Below, one piece after another: positions 19,845-27,676 of a stretch of DNA of 64,000 nucleotides. The notes under the pieces were generated by a model. That model was not told where the DNA came from and did not search any database. It saw only the letters and a list, made by a program, of their open reading frames with translations. The stretch's first letter is position 1, and every line of letters starts with the position of its first letter. The stretch comes from CALMKX01 sp036274895. Its GTDB lineage: Bacteria > Acidobacteriota > Thermoanaerobaculia > Multivoradales > SZUA-115. The stretch is taken from the NCBI GenBank assembly GCA_036274895.1, contig DASUEU010000038.1, positions 124,001 to 188,000 of the forward strand. Direction: 5' to 3'. Position numbers and translations under genes: made by a program.

Positions 19845-20657
19845 CTACGCCAGATCCACCACCACCGGGGCGTGGTCGCTGGGCTTGCCCTCGGCCATGG
19901 TGGGCTTGCGCTCTTCGCGATCGATGGTGACGGCGGCCACGCGCTCGGCCACCGGCGCGGTGCCCAGGGCGAGGTCGATGCGTAGGCCCCAGCCGCGGGC
20001 GAAGGCCCCCATCCGGTAGTCCCACCAGGAGTAGATCCCGCCCTCCTCGGTCTTGAGGCGCAGCAGGTCGCGGGTGCCCCAGCCCAGGATCCGCCCCAGC
20101 CGCTCCCGCTCCGGATCGCTCACCAGCACCTTGCCCCGCCAGAGGGCCGGGTCGTGCACGTCGCGGTCGTCCGGGGCGATGTTGAAGTCCCCCACCAGCA
20201 GCAGGGGCGAGCCCGGGTCGTGCTCGGTCTCGAGCCAGTCGGCCAGGCGGTCCAACCAGGCCAACTTGGCGGGGTACTTCTCGCTGCCCACGGCTTCGCC
20301 GTTGACCACGTAGAGATTGACCACCCGCACGCCCCCCAGCTCGCCGGAGATCACCCGTGCCTGCTCCGGCAGGGGATTGCCCGGGAAGCCCCGGCGCACG
20401 CCCTCGACCGGCCGGCGGGAGATCAGGGCCACACCGTTGTAGGTCTTCTGGCCGTGAAGGGCAACTTCCCAGCCTCGTTCCCGGAAGACCTCGAGGGGAA
20501 ACTCCTCGTCCGTGACCTTGGTCTCCTGGAGGCAGAGCAAGTCCGGCCGGTGGCGCTCGAGCAGACCGAGCACCCGCTCGAGCCGGGTGCGGATGGAGTT
20601 GACGTTCCAGGTGATGACCCGAAGAGGCTGGCTTGGGGGAGGACTGGGATCTGGCAT
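19845..20657 (-). CDS. xthA: Exodeoxyribonuclease III (AP endonuclease)
   Basis: 270 residues of the EEP fold: WNVNSIRTRL near the start, LCLQETKVTDEEFP (Mg-binding Glu), YNGVALISR, LLVGDFNIAPDDRDVHDP (catalytic Asp/Asn), the SWWDYR segment and the C-terminal KPSDHAPVVVDL (catalytic Asp-His). It nicks DNA at abasic sites and trims 3' ends in base excision repair. Length matches E. coli Xth. Confidence 0.95.
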   Translation of the reverse strand: MPDPSPPPSQPLRVITWNVNSIRTRLERVLGLLERHRPDLLCLQETKVTDEEFPLEVFRERGWEVALHGQKTYNGVALISRRPVEGVRRGFPGNPLPEQARVISGELGGVRVVNLYVVNGEAVGSEKYPAKLAWLDRLADWLETEHDPGSPLLLVGDFNIAPDDRDVHDPALWRGKVLVSDPERERLGRILGWGTRDLLRLKTEEGGIYSWWDYRMGAFARGWGLRIDLALGTAPVAERVAAVTIDREERKPTMAEGKPSDHAPVVVDLA

Positions 20658-20796
20658 CGTGGGGTACCCCTGGACGAGAGGCTCTTGCCTACCAACCGTT
20701 CCAAGCCAAGGCAGCGTGCCTCGCGCCCTCGGATGAGGAGCCTCGCGGACGGAGGATAGCTTTCGCTGCGGTCAGCGCGGAAGCGGGCAGGCGATG

Positions 20797-20873
20797 TTGG
20801 GCGTAAGCCGTAACACAGCTCTCGAGGACCGCGCTCCCAGCTGGGTTACGGCTGGCGCCCAACCCAGCCTACG
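20797..20873. repeat. Long REP-like hairpin
   Basis: Arm 1 (20797-20820) and arm 2 (20839-20862) pair over 24 bp with three mismatches around an 18-nt loop; arm 2 contains GCTGGGTTACGGCTGGCG and is followed by CCCAGCCTACG. Same family as 13-82. It lies in the 450-bp spacer between xthA and the decarboxylase gene. Confidence 0.8.
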
Positions 20874-20910
20874 GTCCCGATCCCTGGAGCGTCCGGCGGC
20901 CTTCTGCCCG

Positions 20911-20939
20911 TTGACATCGGCATTCCTACTCGCTAGAGT
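20911..20939 (+). promoter_or_regulatory. Sigma-70-type promoter for the PsiD-like gene
   Basis: TTGACA (20911-20916), 17-nt spacer, TAGAGT (20934-20939). A start near 20946 gives a leader of about 160 nt before the ATG at 21108. I saw no obvious riboswitch fold in that leader. Confidence 0.7.
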
Positions 20940-21107
20940 TACCGAAAATACAGCTCATTCGGAGGCTGCCCGGCCGCGGCTTCGCGGCTGCAGAGCGTCC
21001 CCCCCCCGCGCGCACTCCGCTTGGCCGTCCGACCACGGTCCGGCGGAGCCCCTCGAAAGGGCTCGGCTGCGGTGGCCTCGCGCCCCGCGTTGCTCCAAGG
21101 AGGAGCC

Positions 21108-22523
21108 ATGGCTCGATCGAAGAGTGATTCAGCCCCAACCAAGCGGACCTCGAAGCGGCCTCCCGTCGAAGGAACCGGATCCGGTCTCCTCGACCTGGGC
21201 AACGCGGGCCCGATCCAGATGGGCTTCTGGGTGCCCAACCGCATCTGGGCCACGGCCAAGTTCCTCTATCCGCTGCGCGACGAGATCGCCGCCAAGAAGA
21301 AGGCCGGCACCCTCAAGCCGCTGATCCCGGAGATGCAGGACTTCAAGAACTGGGTGACCTCCCACAGCGTGTACCGCATGTGGGTCAACTCGATGATCGA
21401 ACAGGCGAACGCCTTCGTCCGCAGCCAGGACAAGAAGACGCGGGTCCGCATCAAAAGCGACGGGGACGTGCTCTGGATCGACGGCTACGACAGCTTCTTC
21501 GAGATCCTCAACGAGATCATCACCACCTCGCCCTCGTTCAACGAAACAGCTCAGGTGGGCACGCCCATGAACGGCTTCCTGGCCGTTTCCATGGCCACCG
21601 AGGCCGGCCTCGCCTTGTTCCACGACACGACGTTCAACCAGCAGTTCAAACAAGTTCTCAACGCGTGGAACACCTTCCTCAAGAGCTACGCCTCGATCGA
21701 CAAGCTCGACATCAACGACCCCACGAAGCCCGGCTCCTGGATCTCCCCCAAGGCCCACCAGGCCGGCGTCTGGAAGCAGATGGTCCACAACCCCAAAGAG
21801 CAGGGCTACGGCTACGACTCCTGGAACTCCTTCTTCATCCGCCAATTCGTTCCTGGTGCCCGCCCGTTCAAGGGAGATCCGAAGACCGACATCGACATCG
21901 GCTGCGAGACCACGCCCTGGCAATACGCCAACCACATCGCCCTGGAGGCCGACTTCTGGGTCAAGGACGTGAACTACTCGCTGCTGGATCTGTTCGGCGG
22001 CCAACTGCAGTGGGCCCGGCTCTTCGAGGATGGCCAGCTCTACCAGGGCTTCCTCTCGGCCACGCACTACCACCGCTGGCGCGCGCCGCTCAACGGCACG
22101 ATCGTCCGCTCGTGGGTTGAGCCGGGCACGTACTTCGCCCAACGGCCCGGGCAGGGAGAGAACCAGGGCACGTGGGAAGGCACGGAGTCGCAGCCCTACC
22201 TGGGCCAGGTGGCCGCCCGGGCGATCTTCGTTTTCCACCACAAGCTCTGCGGCTATGTGGCGCTGATCTGTATCGGCATGGTGGAGGTCTCGACCTGCGT
22301 GATCGAACCGAGCGCCTTCATCGTCCCCGAGGGGGCCCCTCCGGTGCCCATCCTCCGCGACACCGAGATCGGCCACTTCGAGTTCGGCGGCTCCACGCAC
22401 ATGATGATCTTCCAGCGGGGCAAGGTGACGCTCGAACCCTGGGCCGTCCACGCCAAGAGACATCGCAACGACCCCAACCCGACGCCGATGGGCAGTGTGA
22501 TCGCTCGGGCGACTGTGAAGTGA
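21108..22523 (+). CDS. Phosphatidylserine decarboxylase-family protein with PSDC N-domain (PsiD-like)
   Basis: 471 residues; AAGGAGG 5 nt before the ATG. The C-terminal half is the PSD fold: HYHRWRAPLNG (catalytic His region) and FEFGGSTHMMIF (424-435), where the GGST Ser429 matches the autocleavage serine that becomes the pyruvoyl group. The N-terminal half (about 45-200: LRDEIAAKKKAG, MWVNSMIEQA) resembles the PSDC domain found in fungal PSD-like decarboxylases such as tryptophan decarboxylase PsiD. It lacks membrane helices, so a small-molecule amino acid substrate is as likely as phosphatidylserine. Substrate is inference. Confidence 0.8.
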   Translation: MARSKSDSAPTKRTSKRPPVEGTGSGLLDLGNAGPIQMGFWVPNRIWATAKFLYPLRDEIAAKKKAGTLKPLIPEMQDFKNWVTSHSVYRMWVNSMIEQANAFVRSQDKKTRVRIKSDGDVLWIDGYDSFFEILNEIITTSPSFNETAQVGTPMNGFLAVSMATEAGLALFHDTTFNQQFKQVLNAWNTFLKSYASIDKLDINDPTKPGSWISPKAHQAGVWKQMVHNPKEQGYGYDSWNSFFIRQFVPGARPFKGDPKTDIDIGCETTPWQYANHIALEADFWVKDVNYSLLDLFGGQLQWARLFEDGQLYQGFLSATHYHRWRAPLNGTIVRSWVEPGTYFAQRPGQGENQGTWEGTESQPYLGQVAARAIFVFHHKLCGYVALICIGMVEVSTCVIEPSAFIVPEGAPPVPILRDTEIGHFEFGGSTHMMIFQRGKVTLEPWAVHAKRHRNDPNPTPMGSVIARATVK

Positions 22524-22551
22524 GGGCGAGGCTGGCAGAGGGGTTCAAACT

Positions 22552-22576
22552 GGTTCCCACGCTCAGCGTGGGAACC
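22552..22576. repeat. REP-type palindrome after the decarboxylase gene
   Basis: GGTTCCCACGC-TCA-GCGTGGGAACC is a perfect 11-bp stem with a 3-nt loop, 28 nt after the stop. Same family as 13761-13879. No T-run follows. The rest of the spacer to 22846 shows nothing else I can support. Confidence 0.85.
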
Positions 22577-22846
22577 GCGATCTAGCCGCTCCGGGGCCTC
22601 TGCGCCTTGGTCTCTTCTATCAGGGCGCCGCCGGAGCCGTGATGAGGTTGAGCTACCGAGAGCTCATCGATGACCTTGCCAAACCGGCCTTCACACAGGA
22701 CCTCAGCGACACGCCTGAACCTTCCGACAGCACCGCCGTCGCCTTCCGCGGCTCCCGCCCGTCTCGTTCGTGCACGCCCAAGCACTCCACTGGAGAGAGC
22801 CACCACCGGTGCCTCGATGGCGCCCCGGCCACCAGGAGGTTCGACG

Positions 22847-23140
22847 ATGAGAACCCGCTGCCTCGTCCTCGCCCTGCTCGCAGTCCTGGCCCTGCCCATG
22901 CTCGCCGAGGAAGGTCCGATACCGCCGCGGGCGGCTCCGGCCTCGAGCGCCGAGCTGGACCCGGCTCAGCTCGACCCGGTCCTCGACCTTTCGCCGCTCG
23001 ATGACGCGATCGCCATGTGCAGCCCCGGCTACAACCAGTGCACGGCCTACTGCGACGAGACGGTGGACCCGAACGACCCCTACGCCTGGGTCTGCTACCA
23101 GTACTGCCTGTGCTGGTACTGCGGCGCGATCTGCCCTTGA
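22847..23140 (+). CDS. Small secreted cysteine-rich protein, unknown
   Basis: 97 residues; AGGAGG 7 nt before the ATG. A signal peptide (about 1-20, LVLALLAVLALPMLA) leads to a mature part that ends in a Cys/Tyr/Trp-rich block: MCSPGYNQCTAYC then YQYCLCWYCGAICP. Eight cysteines in the mature region suggest disulfides or metal binding outside the cytoplasm. No family recognised. Confidence 0.7.
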   Translation: MRTRCLVLALLAVLALPMLAEEGPIPPRAAPASSAELDPAQLDPVLDLSPLDDAIAMCSPGYNQCTAYCDETVDPNDPYAWVCYQYCLCWYCGAICP

Positions 23141-23176
23141 GGGGGTGACCCGAGCCGGTCGAGGAAGGCCGGCTCG

Positions 23177-23198
23177 AGGGTGCCAGCCTCGTTGCATC
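23177..23198 (-). repeat. Dispersed repeat, class B (divergent copy)
   Basis: AGGGTGCCAGCCTCGTTGCATC: one mismatch in the core. It lies between the Cys-rich gene and the PadR promoter. Confidence 0.6.
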
Positions 23199-23244
23199 AG
23201 CTTCGCCATCTCTCGACCGGGGAGGTGAAACCTCGAGCCCCCTC

Positions 23245-23273
23245 TTGACGTCTAATGTCGTGTACGGTATCTT
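23245..23273 (+). promoter_or_regulatory. Promoter of the PadR operon
   Basis: TTGACG (23245-23250), 17-nt spacer, TATCTT (23268-23273), 42 nt before the padR-like ATG. A palindrome overlaps the -10. Confidence 0.75.
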
Positions 23274-23284
23274 GCGACGCAAGA
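23270..23284. promoter_or_regulatory. Palindromic operator candidate for the PadR-like repressor
   Basis: TCTTGC-GAC-GCAAGA is a perfect 6-bp inverted repeat that starts within the -10 element. A dimeric repressor bound there would block initiation. Autoregulation by the adjacent PadR protein is inference. Confidence 0.6.
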
Positions 23285-23314
23285 CACAGTGCCTAACACG
23301 AGACCTTGCCACCC

Positions 23315-23671
23315 ATGTCTACACCCGAACGCGATGCCGACAGCCGCCGCTCCCAGCTGATCAAGGGGCTCGCCGAGATGGCCCTGCTCTGCGTGCTGCG
23401 CGATGGCCCCCGCTACGGCCTCGAGCTGCTCGAGCGGCTGCACGAGGACGCCGGCCTCGAGGTGGCTGACGGCACCATCTACCCGCTGCTCCACCGGCTG
23501 GAACGCGCGGGGCTGGTGGCCGCCGACTGGCGCACCGACACCGAGAACGGCCGGCCCCGCAAGTACTACGCCCTCACCGAGGGTGGCGAGGCCGAGCTCG
23601 CGACCATGCTCGCCGAGTGGGGGGCGCTGCGGAAAAAGCTCGACCGCTTGACCGATGGAGGGAAGCCATGA
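23315..23671 (+). CDS. PadR-family transcriptional regulator
   Basis: 118 residues. The winged helix-turn-helix core is clear: LAEMALLCVLRDGPRYG, then the wing ADGTIYPLLHRLERAGLV and GRPRKYYALTEGG. The stop overlaps the next start (ATGA). PadR-HAAS gene pairs commonly control their own operon. ATG 23315 is preferred over the TTG nine bases earlier. Confidence 0.9.
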   Translation: MSTPERDADSRRSQLIKGLAEMALLCVLRDGPRYGLELLERLHEDAGLEVADGTIYPLLHRLERAGLVAADWRTDTENGRPRKYYALTEGGEAELATMLAEWGALRKKLDRLTDGGKP

Positions 23672-24252
23672 ACCCACCCACCCCCGTGCACGACGGACGC
23701 GATCCGCAGCCGCTGGCGGCCTACCTGCGGGAGCTGCGCTGGGCCCTCGGCGCGCTGCCCGAGGCCGACCGCAACGAGATCGTCGCCGAGGCGCGCTCCC
23801 ACCTGCTCGATCGCCTGGAGGGTGGCGCCGCGATCGAGGCGGCGATCGCCGGGCTCGGCACCCCGAGGGACTACGCCAGGCCCTTCGTCGAGGACTACCG
23901 GCAGAGCACTGCGCTGGCCCACGGCCGGACGCGGGACCTGCTGCCGGTCCTTCTCGAGCGCATCGCCACCAGTGCTCGCGCCGCTGGATCGGTGGCCCTC
24001 CTGCTGCTGCTCTGGGCGCCCGCCCTGGCGCTCCTGGGCACGGCGATCGTCAAGCTCTCCCACCCCCAGATCGCCGGGCTGTGGGTGGGGCCGAAGCACT
24101 TCTTCATCGGCACCATTGACGACCCCACGGTGGCTCACGAGGTGCTCGGCTTCTGGATCTTCCCGCTCGCCGTCGTCGCCTTGGTCGTGGCCTGGCTTCT
24201 CACTCGCAAGCTCACGAGCTCCGCCGTGCGCAGGCTCGGTCCCCAAAGGTAA
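23668..24252 (+). CDS. HAAS/DUF1700-type membrane signalling protein
   Basis: 194 residues. The N-terminal HAAS-like segment (YLRELRWALGALPEADRNEIVAEARSHL, in pieces about 15-60) is a helical domain usually encoded beside PadR regulators. Two membrane helices follow (about 105-130 and 158-180). It may relay a membrane signal to the PadR partner. Coupled by ATGA to the padR-like gene. Confidence 0.75.
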   Translation: MNPPTPVHDGRDPQPLAAYLRELRWALGALPEADRNEIVAEARSHLLDRLEGGAAIEAAIAGLGTPRDYARPFVEDYRQSTALAHGRTRDLLPVLLERIATSARAAGSVALLLLLWAPALALLGTAIVKLSHPQIAGLWVGPKHFFIGTIDDPTVAHEVLGFWIFPLAVVALVVAWLLTRKLTSSAVRRLGPQR

Positions 24253-24291
24253 ACCCCTTCACCTTCACACCACACCTTTCCCGGAGGCGCT

Positions 24292-25212
24292 ATGAACGCT
24301 TCGATGACTCGTCGTGACCTCTTCGTCTTCCTCACCGGCTTGTTCGCCGCGACCTGGGCCCTCGAGATCCTCGCCATCTGGCGGCTCGGGGACCTCAACG
24401 GCCCGGGCGCCATGCCGTACTTGCTCGCCTGCATGTTCCTGCCGACCGTCTGGACCCTCGCCTGGCTCTGGCGCCGGCCCGCCCTACGCTCGGCGGTCCG
24501 CTGGCGCTTCGGCCGCCCGCTGCCCGCGCTCGCGGGCGCCTTGATTCCGGCCGCCGTTGCCCTCGTCGCCCTCTTCGCTCTGGTCGGCCTCGGCTGGGCC
24601 ACCTCGAGCTACTTCGAGCTGTCCCGCTCCGGCGTCGAGGTCGCCAAGGGTCCGTGGCAGCTGGGCAAGGGTCCCCAATCGTGGCCCTTCTTCCTGCTGA
24701 ATTTCGCCGCCACCGGCATCCTCTTCGCGGTGATCAACTCCTCCTCGGCAGTCGGGGAGGAGATCGGTTGGCGTGGCCTGCTGCAGGGGCAGATGACCGA
24801 GCGCTGGGGCGTGCTCGGCGGCGTGACGCTGCTCGGGCTGGTATGGGCCTTCTGGCACCTGCCCGTGAACCTGGCCGGCTACAACTACGGCGAGCACCCG
24901 ATCCTGGGGGGGTTCGTCCTCTTCCCCCTACAGCTGGTGGCCGATTCCTTCGTGATGGCCTGGCTGACCCGGCGCTCCGGCAGCTTCTGGCCCGCGGTGC
25001 TCTACCACGGCTCGGCAAACGGCATCCTCCAAGGGGTGACCGTCTCGTCGATCATCCCGGCCGTGCCGCGGCTGTGGATCGACCTGGTCGTCCTCCTTGT
25101 GGTCGGGCTCGCCGGCGCTCTCGCCGCCTGGGCGCTCGTTCGAGAGGAGCGTCGAACGGCTCGGCTTCGGCCGGTGTCAGCGAGCGACGCCGAGCTCGCC
25201 CGCGCCGCCTGA
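24292..25212 (+). CDS. CPBP-family intramembrane metalloprotease
   Basis: 306 residues; GGAGG before the ATG. Multiple membrane helices carry the CPBP (Abi, Rce1-like) motifs: EEIGWRG with Glu156, Glu157 and Arg161, then FWHLPVN with His189, and a later NG-containing helix. Family members cleave membrane or prenylated substrates. Third gene of the PadR-HAAS operon. Confidence 0.88.
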   Translation: MNASMTRRDLFVFLTGLFAATWALEILAIWRLGDLNGPGAMPYLLACMFLPTVWTLAWLWRRPALRSAVRWRFGRPLPALAGALIPAAVALVALFALVGLGWATSSYFELSRSGVEVAKGPWQLGKGPQSWPFFLLNFAATGILFAVINSSSAVGEEIGWRGLLQGQMTERWGVLGGVTLLGLVWAFWHLPVNLAGYNYGEHPILGGFVLFPLQLVADSFVMAWLTRRSGSFWPAVLYHGSANGILQGVTVSSIIPAVPRLWIDLVVLLVVGLAGALAAWALVREERRTARLRPVSASDAELARAA

Positions 25213-25223
25213 GCGCCCCCAGC

Positions 25224-25272
25224 AAGGTGCCAGCCGATTCGCGGCCGAAAGATGCCAGCCGAGTTGCGGCCG
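25224..25272 (-). repeat. Dispersed repeat, class B, two tandem copies
   Basis: Copy 1 (25224-25247) is AAGGTGCCAGCCGATTCGCG then GCCG; copy 2 (25248-25272) is AAAGATGCCAGCCGAGTTGC then GGCCG. The abutting copies share about 20 of 24 positions. They sit between the convergent CPBP and permease genes. Confidence 0.85.
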
Positions 25273-25285
25273 GCGGTCGGTGGCC

Positions 25286-26395
25286 CTACCCCACCCGGTG
25301 CCGCAGCGGTCCCTGGCCCGACTCCTCCAGCGCCCGCGATCCCTCACGGGTCAGGGTCAGCCGGTCCGCGGTGAGGTCGGCGAAACCGCGCTCCGCCAGG
25401 GCTTCAACGGCCCGGCCGAGGCGGCGGGGGCTCCAGCCGAAGCGTTGGGCGAGGTCGGGCAGCGAGACGCCGAGGCCGTGGTCCGCCAGGTGGAGCAGCA
25501 CCAACTGCTCGCGGGTGGCCCGGGCCAGGCGGGCGTGGCGCAGGGTGCCGGCCAAGAGGCCGTGGCGGGGCGAGAGGAGGAAGGAGGCCAGGAAGATCAG
25601 CCCCGCCACCACCCCCATGGCGCCAGCGATCGAGGCGTCCCAGGCGCGGGCGAGCAGGTAGCCCAGAGCCGCCGACGCCACGCCGAAGCCGACCGACAGG
25701 GCCAGCATCCGAGATAGCCGCTCGGTGAGCAGGTAGGCGGCGGCCGGCGGCACCACCAGCATCGCCACCACCAGGATCGCCCCCACCGACTCGAAGGCCC
25801 CGACCACGGTCCACGAGGTCGCCGCCATCAGTCCGTAGTGCAGCGCCGCTGGGGCGAAGCCCAGAGTAGCCGCCAGCTCGCGGTCAAAGGTCGAGAGCTT
25901 GAGCTCCTTGTAGAGCAGCACCACCAGCAGCAGGTTGACCAGGAACACCCCGCCGTTGATCCACAATGCCTTGGGCCCCAGGGTCCGGCCGCCGAGCACG
26001 AGCACGTCCCACGGCGCGTAGGCGATCTCGCCGTAGAGCACGCAGTCGAGGTCGAGGTCCACCTGGTTGGCGTAACGGGCCAGGAGCAGCACGCCGATCG
26101 AGAAGAGCACGGGAAAGACCACGCCGATCGAGGCATCCTCCTTCAGGCGCTCGGTCTTTTGGAGCAGCTCCACCAGCACCACGGTGATCACCCCGAAGGC
26201 GGCGGCGCCGATCACCATCGGCAGCGTGCTGCGCTCGCCGGTGGCGAGGAAGGCCAGGACGATGCCGGGCAGCACGGCGTGGCTGATGGCGTCGCCCAAG
26301 AGGGCCATGCGGCGCAGCACCAGAAAGCTCCCCACCAGGGCGCAGGAGCCGGCCACCAGGCTACCGACCAGGATGATCACCAGCTCTGGGCTCAT
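25286..26395 (-). CDS. Metal ABC transporter permease with C-terminal winged helix
   Basis: 369 residues; ATG overlaps the previous stop (ATGA). About eight membrane helices (1-285) match the MntB/ZnuB family, with LRRMALLGDAISHAVLPGI near the N-terminus and KEDASIGVVFP. The final 70 residues (LVLLHLADHGLGVSLPDLAQRF, then AVEALAERGFADLTADRLTLT) look like a cytoplasmic winged helix-turn-helix, uncommon in plain permeases. Second permease of the importer; last gene of the operon. Confidence 0.87.
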   Translation of the reverse strand: MSPELVIILVGSLVAGSCALVGSFLVLRRMALLGDAISHAVLPGIVLAFLATGERSTLPMVIGAAAFGVITVVLVELLQKTERLKEDASIGVVFPVLFSIGVLLLARYANQVDLDLDCVLYGEIAYAPWDVLVLGGRTLGPKALWINGGVFLVNLLLVVLLYKELKLSTFDRELAATLGFAPAALHYGLMAATSWTVVGAFESVGAILVVAMLVVPPAAAYLLTERLSRMLALSVGFGVASAALGYLLARAWDASIAGAMGVVAGLIFLASFLLSPRHGLLAGTLRHARLARATREQLVLLHLADHGLGVSLPDLAQRFGWSPRRLGRAVEALAERGFADLTADRLTLTREGSRALEESGQGPLRHRVG

Positions 26396-27675
26396 GCCAG
26401 GGCCCTCCGCCGGGGGATCGGCCGGCCGTGGGGATCCATCTCGGGCCAGCCGAGCAGCTCCTCGAGGTCGCGCACCGCCTCGCTCGACAGGGCATGCTCC
26501 ATCACTTCGGCGTCGCGATGGACGTGGTCGCTGGGCAGCTCCAGACGGCGGGTCAGGTAGACCTCCCACAGCCGGTGCCGGCGTACCACCCCTTCGGCCT
26601 CGGCGAAGCCGGCCGCGGAGAGGGCGAGGCCGCGGTCGTCGAGGGTCAGCAGGCCCTGGCGCGCGAGGGACCGCGCCAGGCCGCCGATGCCCTTGCGGCT
26701 CTGGCCGCGGATGCCCATCAGCTCCCGCCACGGCACCGGCGCGAGCGACTCCGCGCCGCGGCGCTCGGCGTGGAGGTAGAGGTCCTTCAGCAGGTTCTCG
26801 CGGCGGATGCGGCCGGCCACCTTGCGGCTGGCCAGACGGGCCCAGATGAGGCCCCGCTGCGGCGCAAACAGCAGCGAGACCACCAGCACCGCGGAGGACA
26901 CCACCACGATCGCCGGGCCGGTGGGGGCGTTGGCCACCCGCGCCGAGAGCACCACCCCGGCCGCCGCTACCCCACCCCCGAGGGCCGCGGCGACCAGCAG
27001 CATCACCCCGAAGCGGTCCGTCCACTGGCGGGCCGCGGCGGCGGGAGTGATCAGAGCGGCCACCATCAGCACCACGCCCACGGCTTGGAGGCCGACCACC
27101 ACCACCGTCACCAAGAGCAGGGTCAGCAGCAGCTCGATGCGGCGCATGGCGAGGCCCTGGGTCTGGCCGAACTCGCGGTCGAAGCAGAGCAGCTTGAGCT
27201 CCTTGTAGAAGACGCCCACGGCCAGCAGGGCGAGCGTCGCCAGGGCGGCGATCAGCGCCACGTCCCTGGGCATCAGGGTGGCGGCCTGGCCGAAGAGGAA
27301 CTTGTCGAGCCCGCTCTGGTTGCCGAAGGGCAGCTTCTGGATGCGCGTCAGCAACACGATGCCGAGGGCGAAGAAGACCGACAGCACGACGCCGATGGCG
27401 GCGTCCTCCTTGATCCGCGACAGGCGGACGATCGCCACCACCAGGAGGGCCCCGAGCAGGCCGGCGACCAGGGCCCCCAGCAGCAGGGGTAGCGAGCTCT
27501 TGCTGTGGGTGAGCAGGAAGGCGAGGCACACCCCCGGCAGGGCGGCGTGGGCGAGGGCGTCCGAAAGCAGGCTCTGGCGGCGCAGCAGGGCGAGGGAGCC
27601 CACCACCCCGGCCGCCACGCCCAAGACGGTGACGCCGGCGAGCACCACCTGCGCGGTGTAGGAGAGCGTGAGCAT
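26392..27675 (-). CDS. Metal ABC transporter permease fused to a DtxR/MntR-like domain
   Basis: 427 residues. Residues 1-275 are the MntB-type permease (LLRRQSLLSDALAHAALPGV, KEDAAIGVVLSV). Residues 290-427 resemble a metalloregulator: a winged helix (RRENLLKDLYLHAERR, SRSLARQGLLTLDDRGLALS in part), then the DtxR dimerisation and metal part, with RRHRLWE (365-371), VHRDAEVMEHALS (385-397) and MDPHGRPIP (413-421). Glu390 stands where DtxR has Cys102, the arrangement of manganese-specific MntR. It may sense cytoplasmic metal and gate transport. The sensing role is inference. Confidence 0.88.
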   Translation of the reverse strand: MLTLSYTAQVVLAGVTVLGVAAGVVGSLALLRRQSLLSDALAHAALPGVCLAFLLTHSKSSLPLLLGALVAGLLGALLVVAIVRLSRIKEDAAIGVVLSVFFALGIVLLTRIQKLPFGNQSGLDKFLFGQAATLMPRDVALIAALATLALLAVGVFYKELKLLCFDREFGQTQGLAMRRIELLLTLLLVTVVVVGLQAVGVVLMVAALITPAAAARQWTDRFGVMLLVAAALGGGVAAAGVVLSARVANAPTGPAIVVVSSAVLVVSLLFAPQRGLIWARLASRKVAGRIRRENLLKDLYLHAERRGAESLAPVPWRELMGIRGQSRKGIGGLARSLARQGLLTLDDRGLALSAAGFAEAEGVVRRHRLWEVYLTRRLELPSDHVHRDAEVMEHALSSEAVRDLEELLGWPEMDPHGRPIPRRRALA

Positions 27676-27676
27676 C

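Noticed and set aside
22639..23004. Alternative reading frame over the small Cys-rich gene
   Set aside because: It begins with a plausible-looking stretch but soon becomes Pro/Arg-rich shadow sequence, while the overlapping frame has a ribosome site, signal peptide and cysteines.
25224..25272. CRISPR-like tandem repeat
   Set aside because: Only two abutting copies with no spacer; both are members of the dispersed repeat family.
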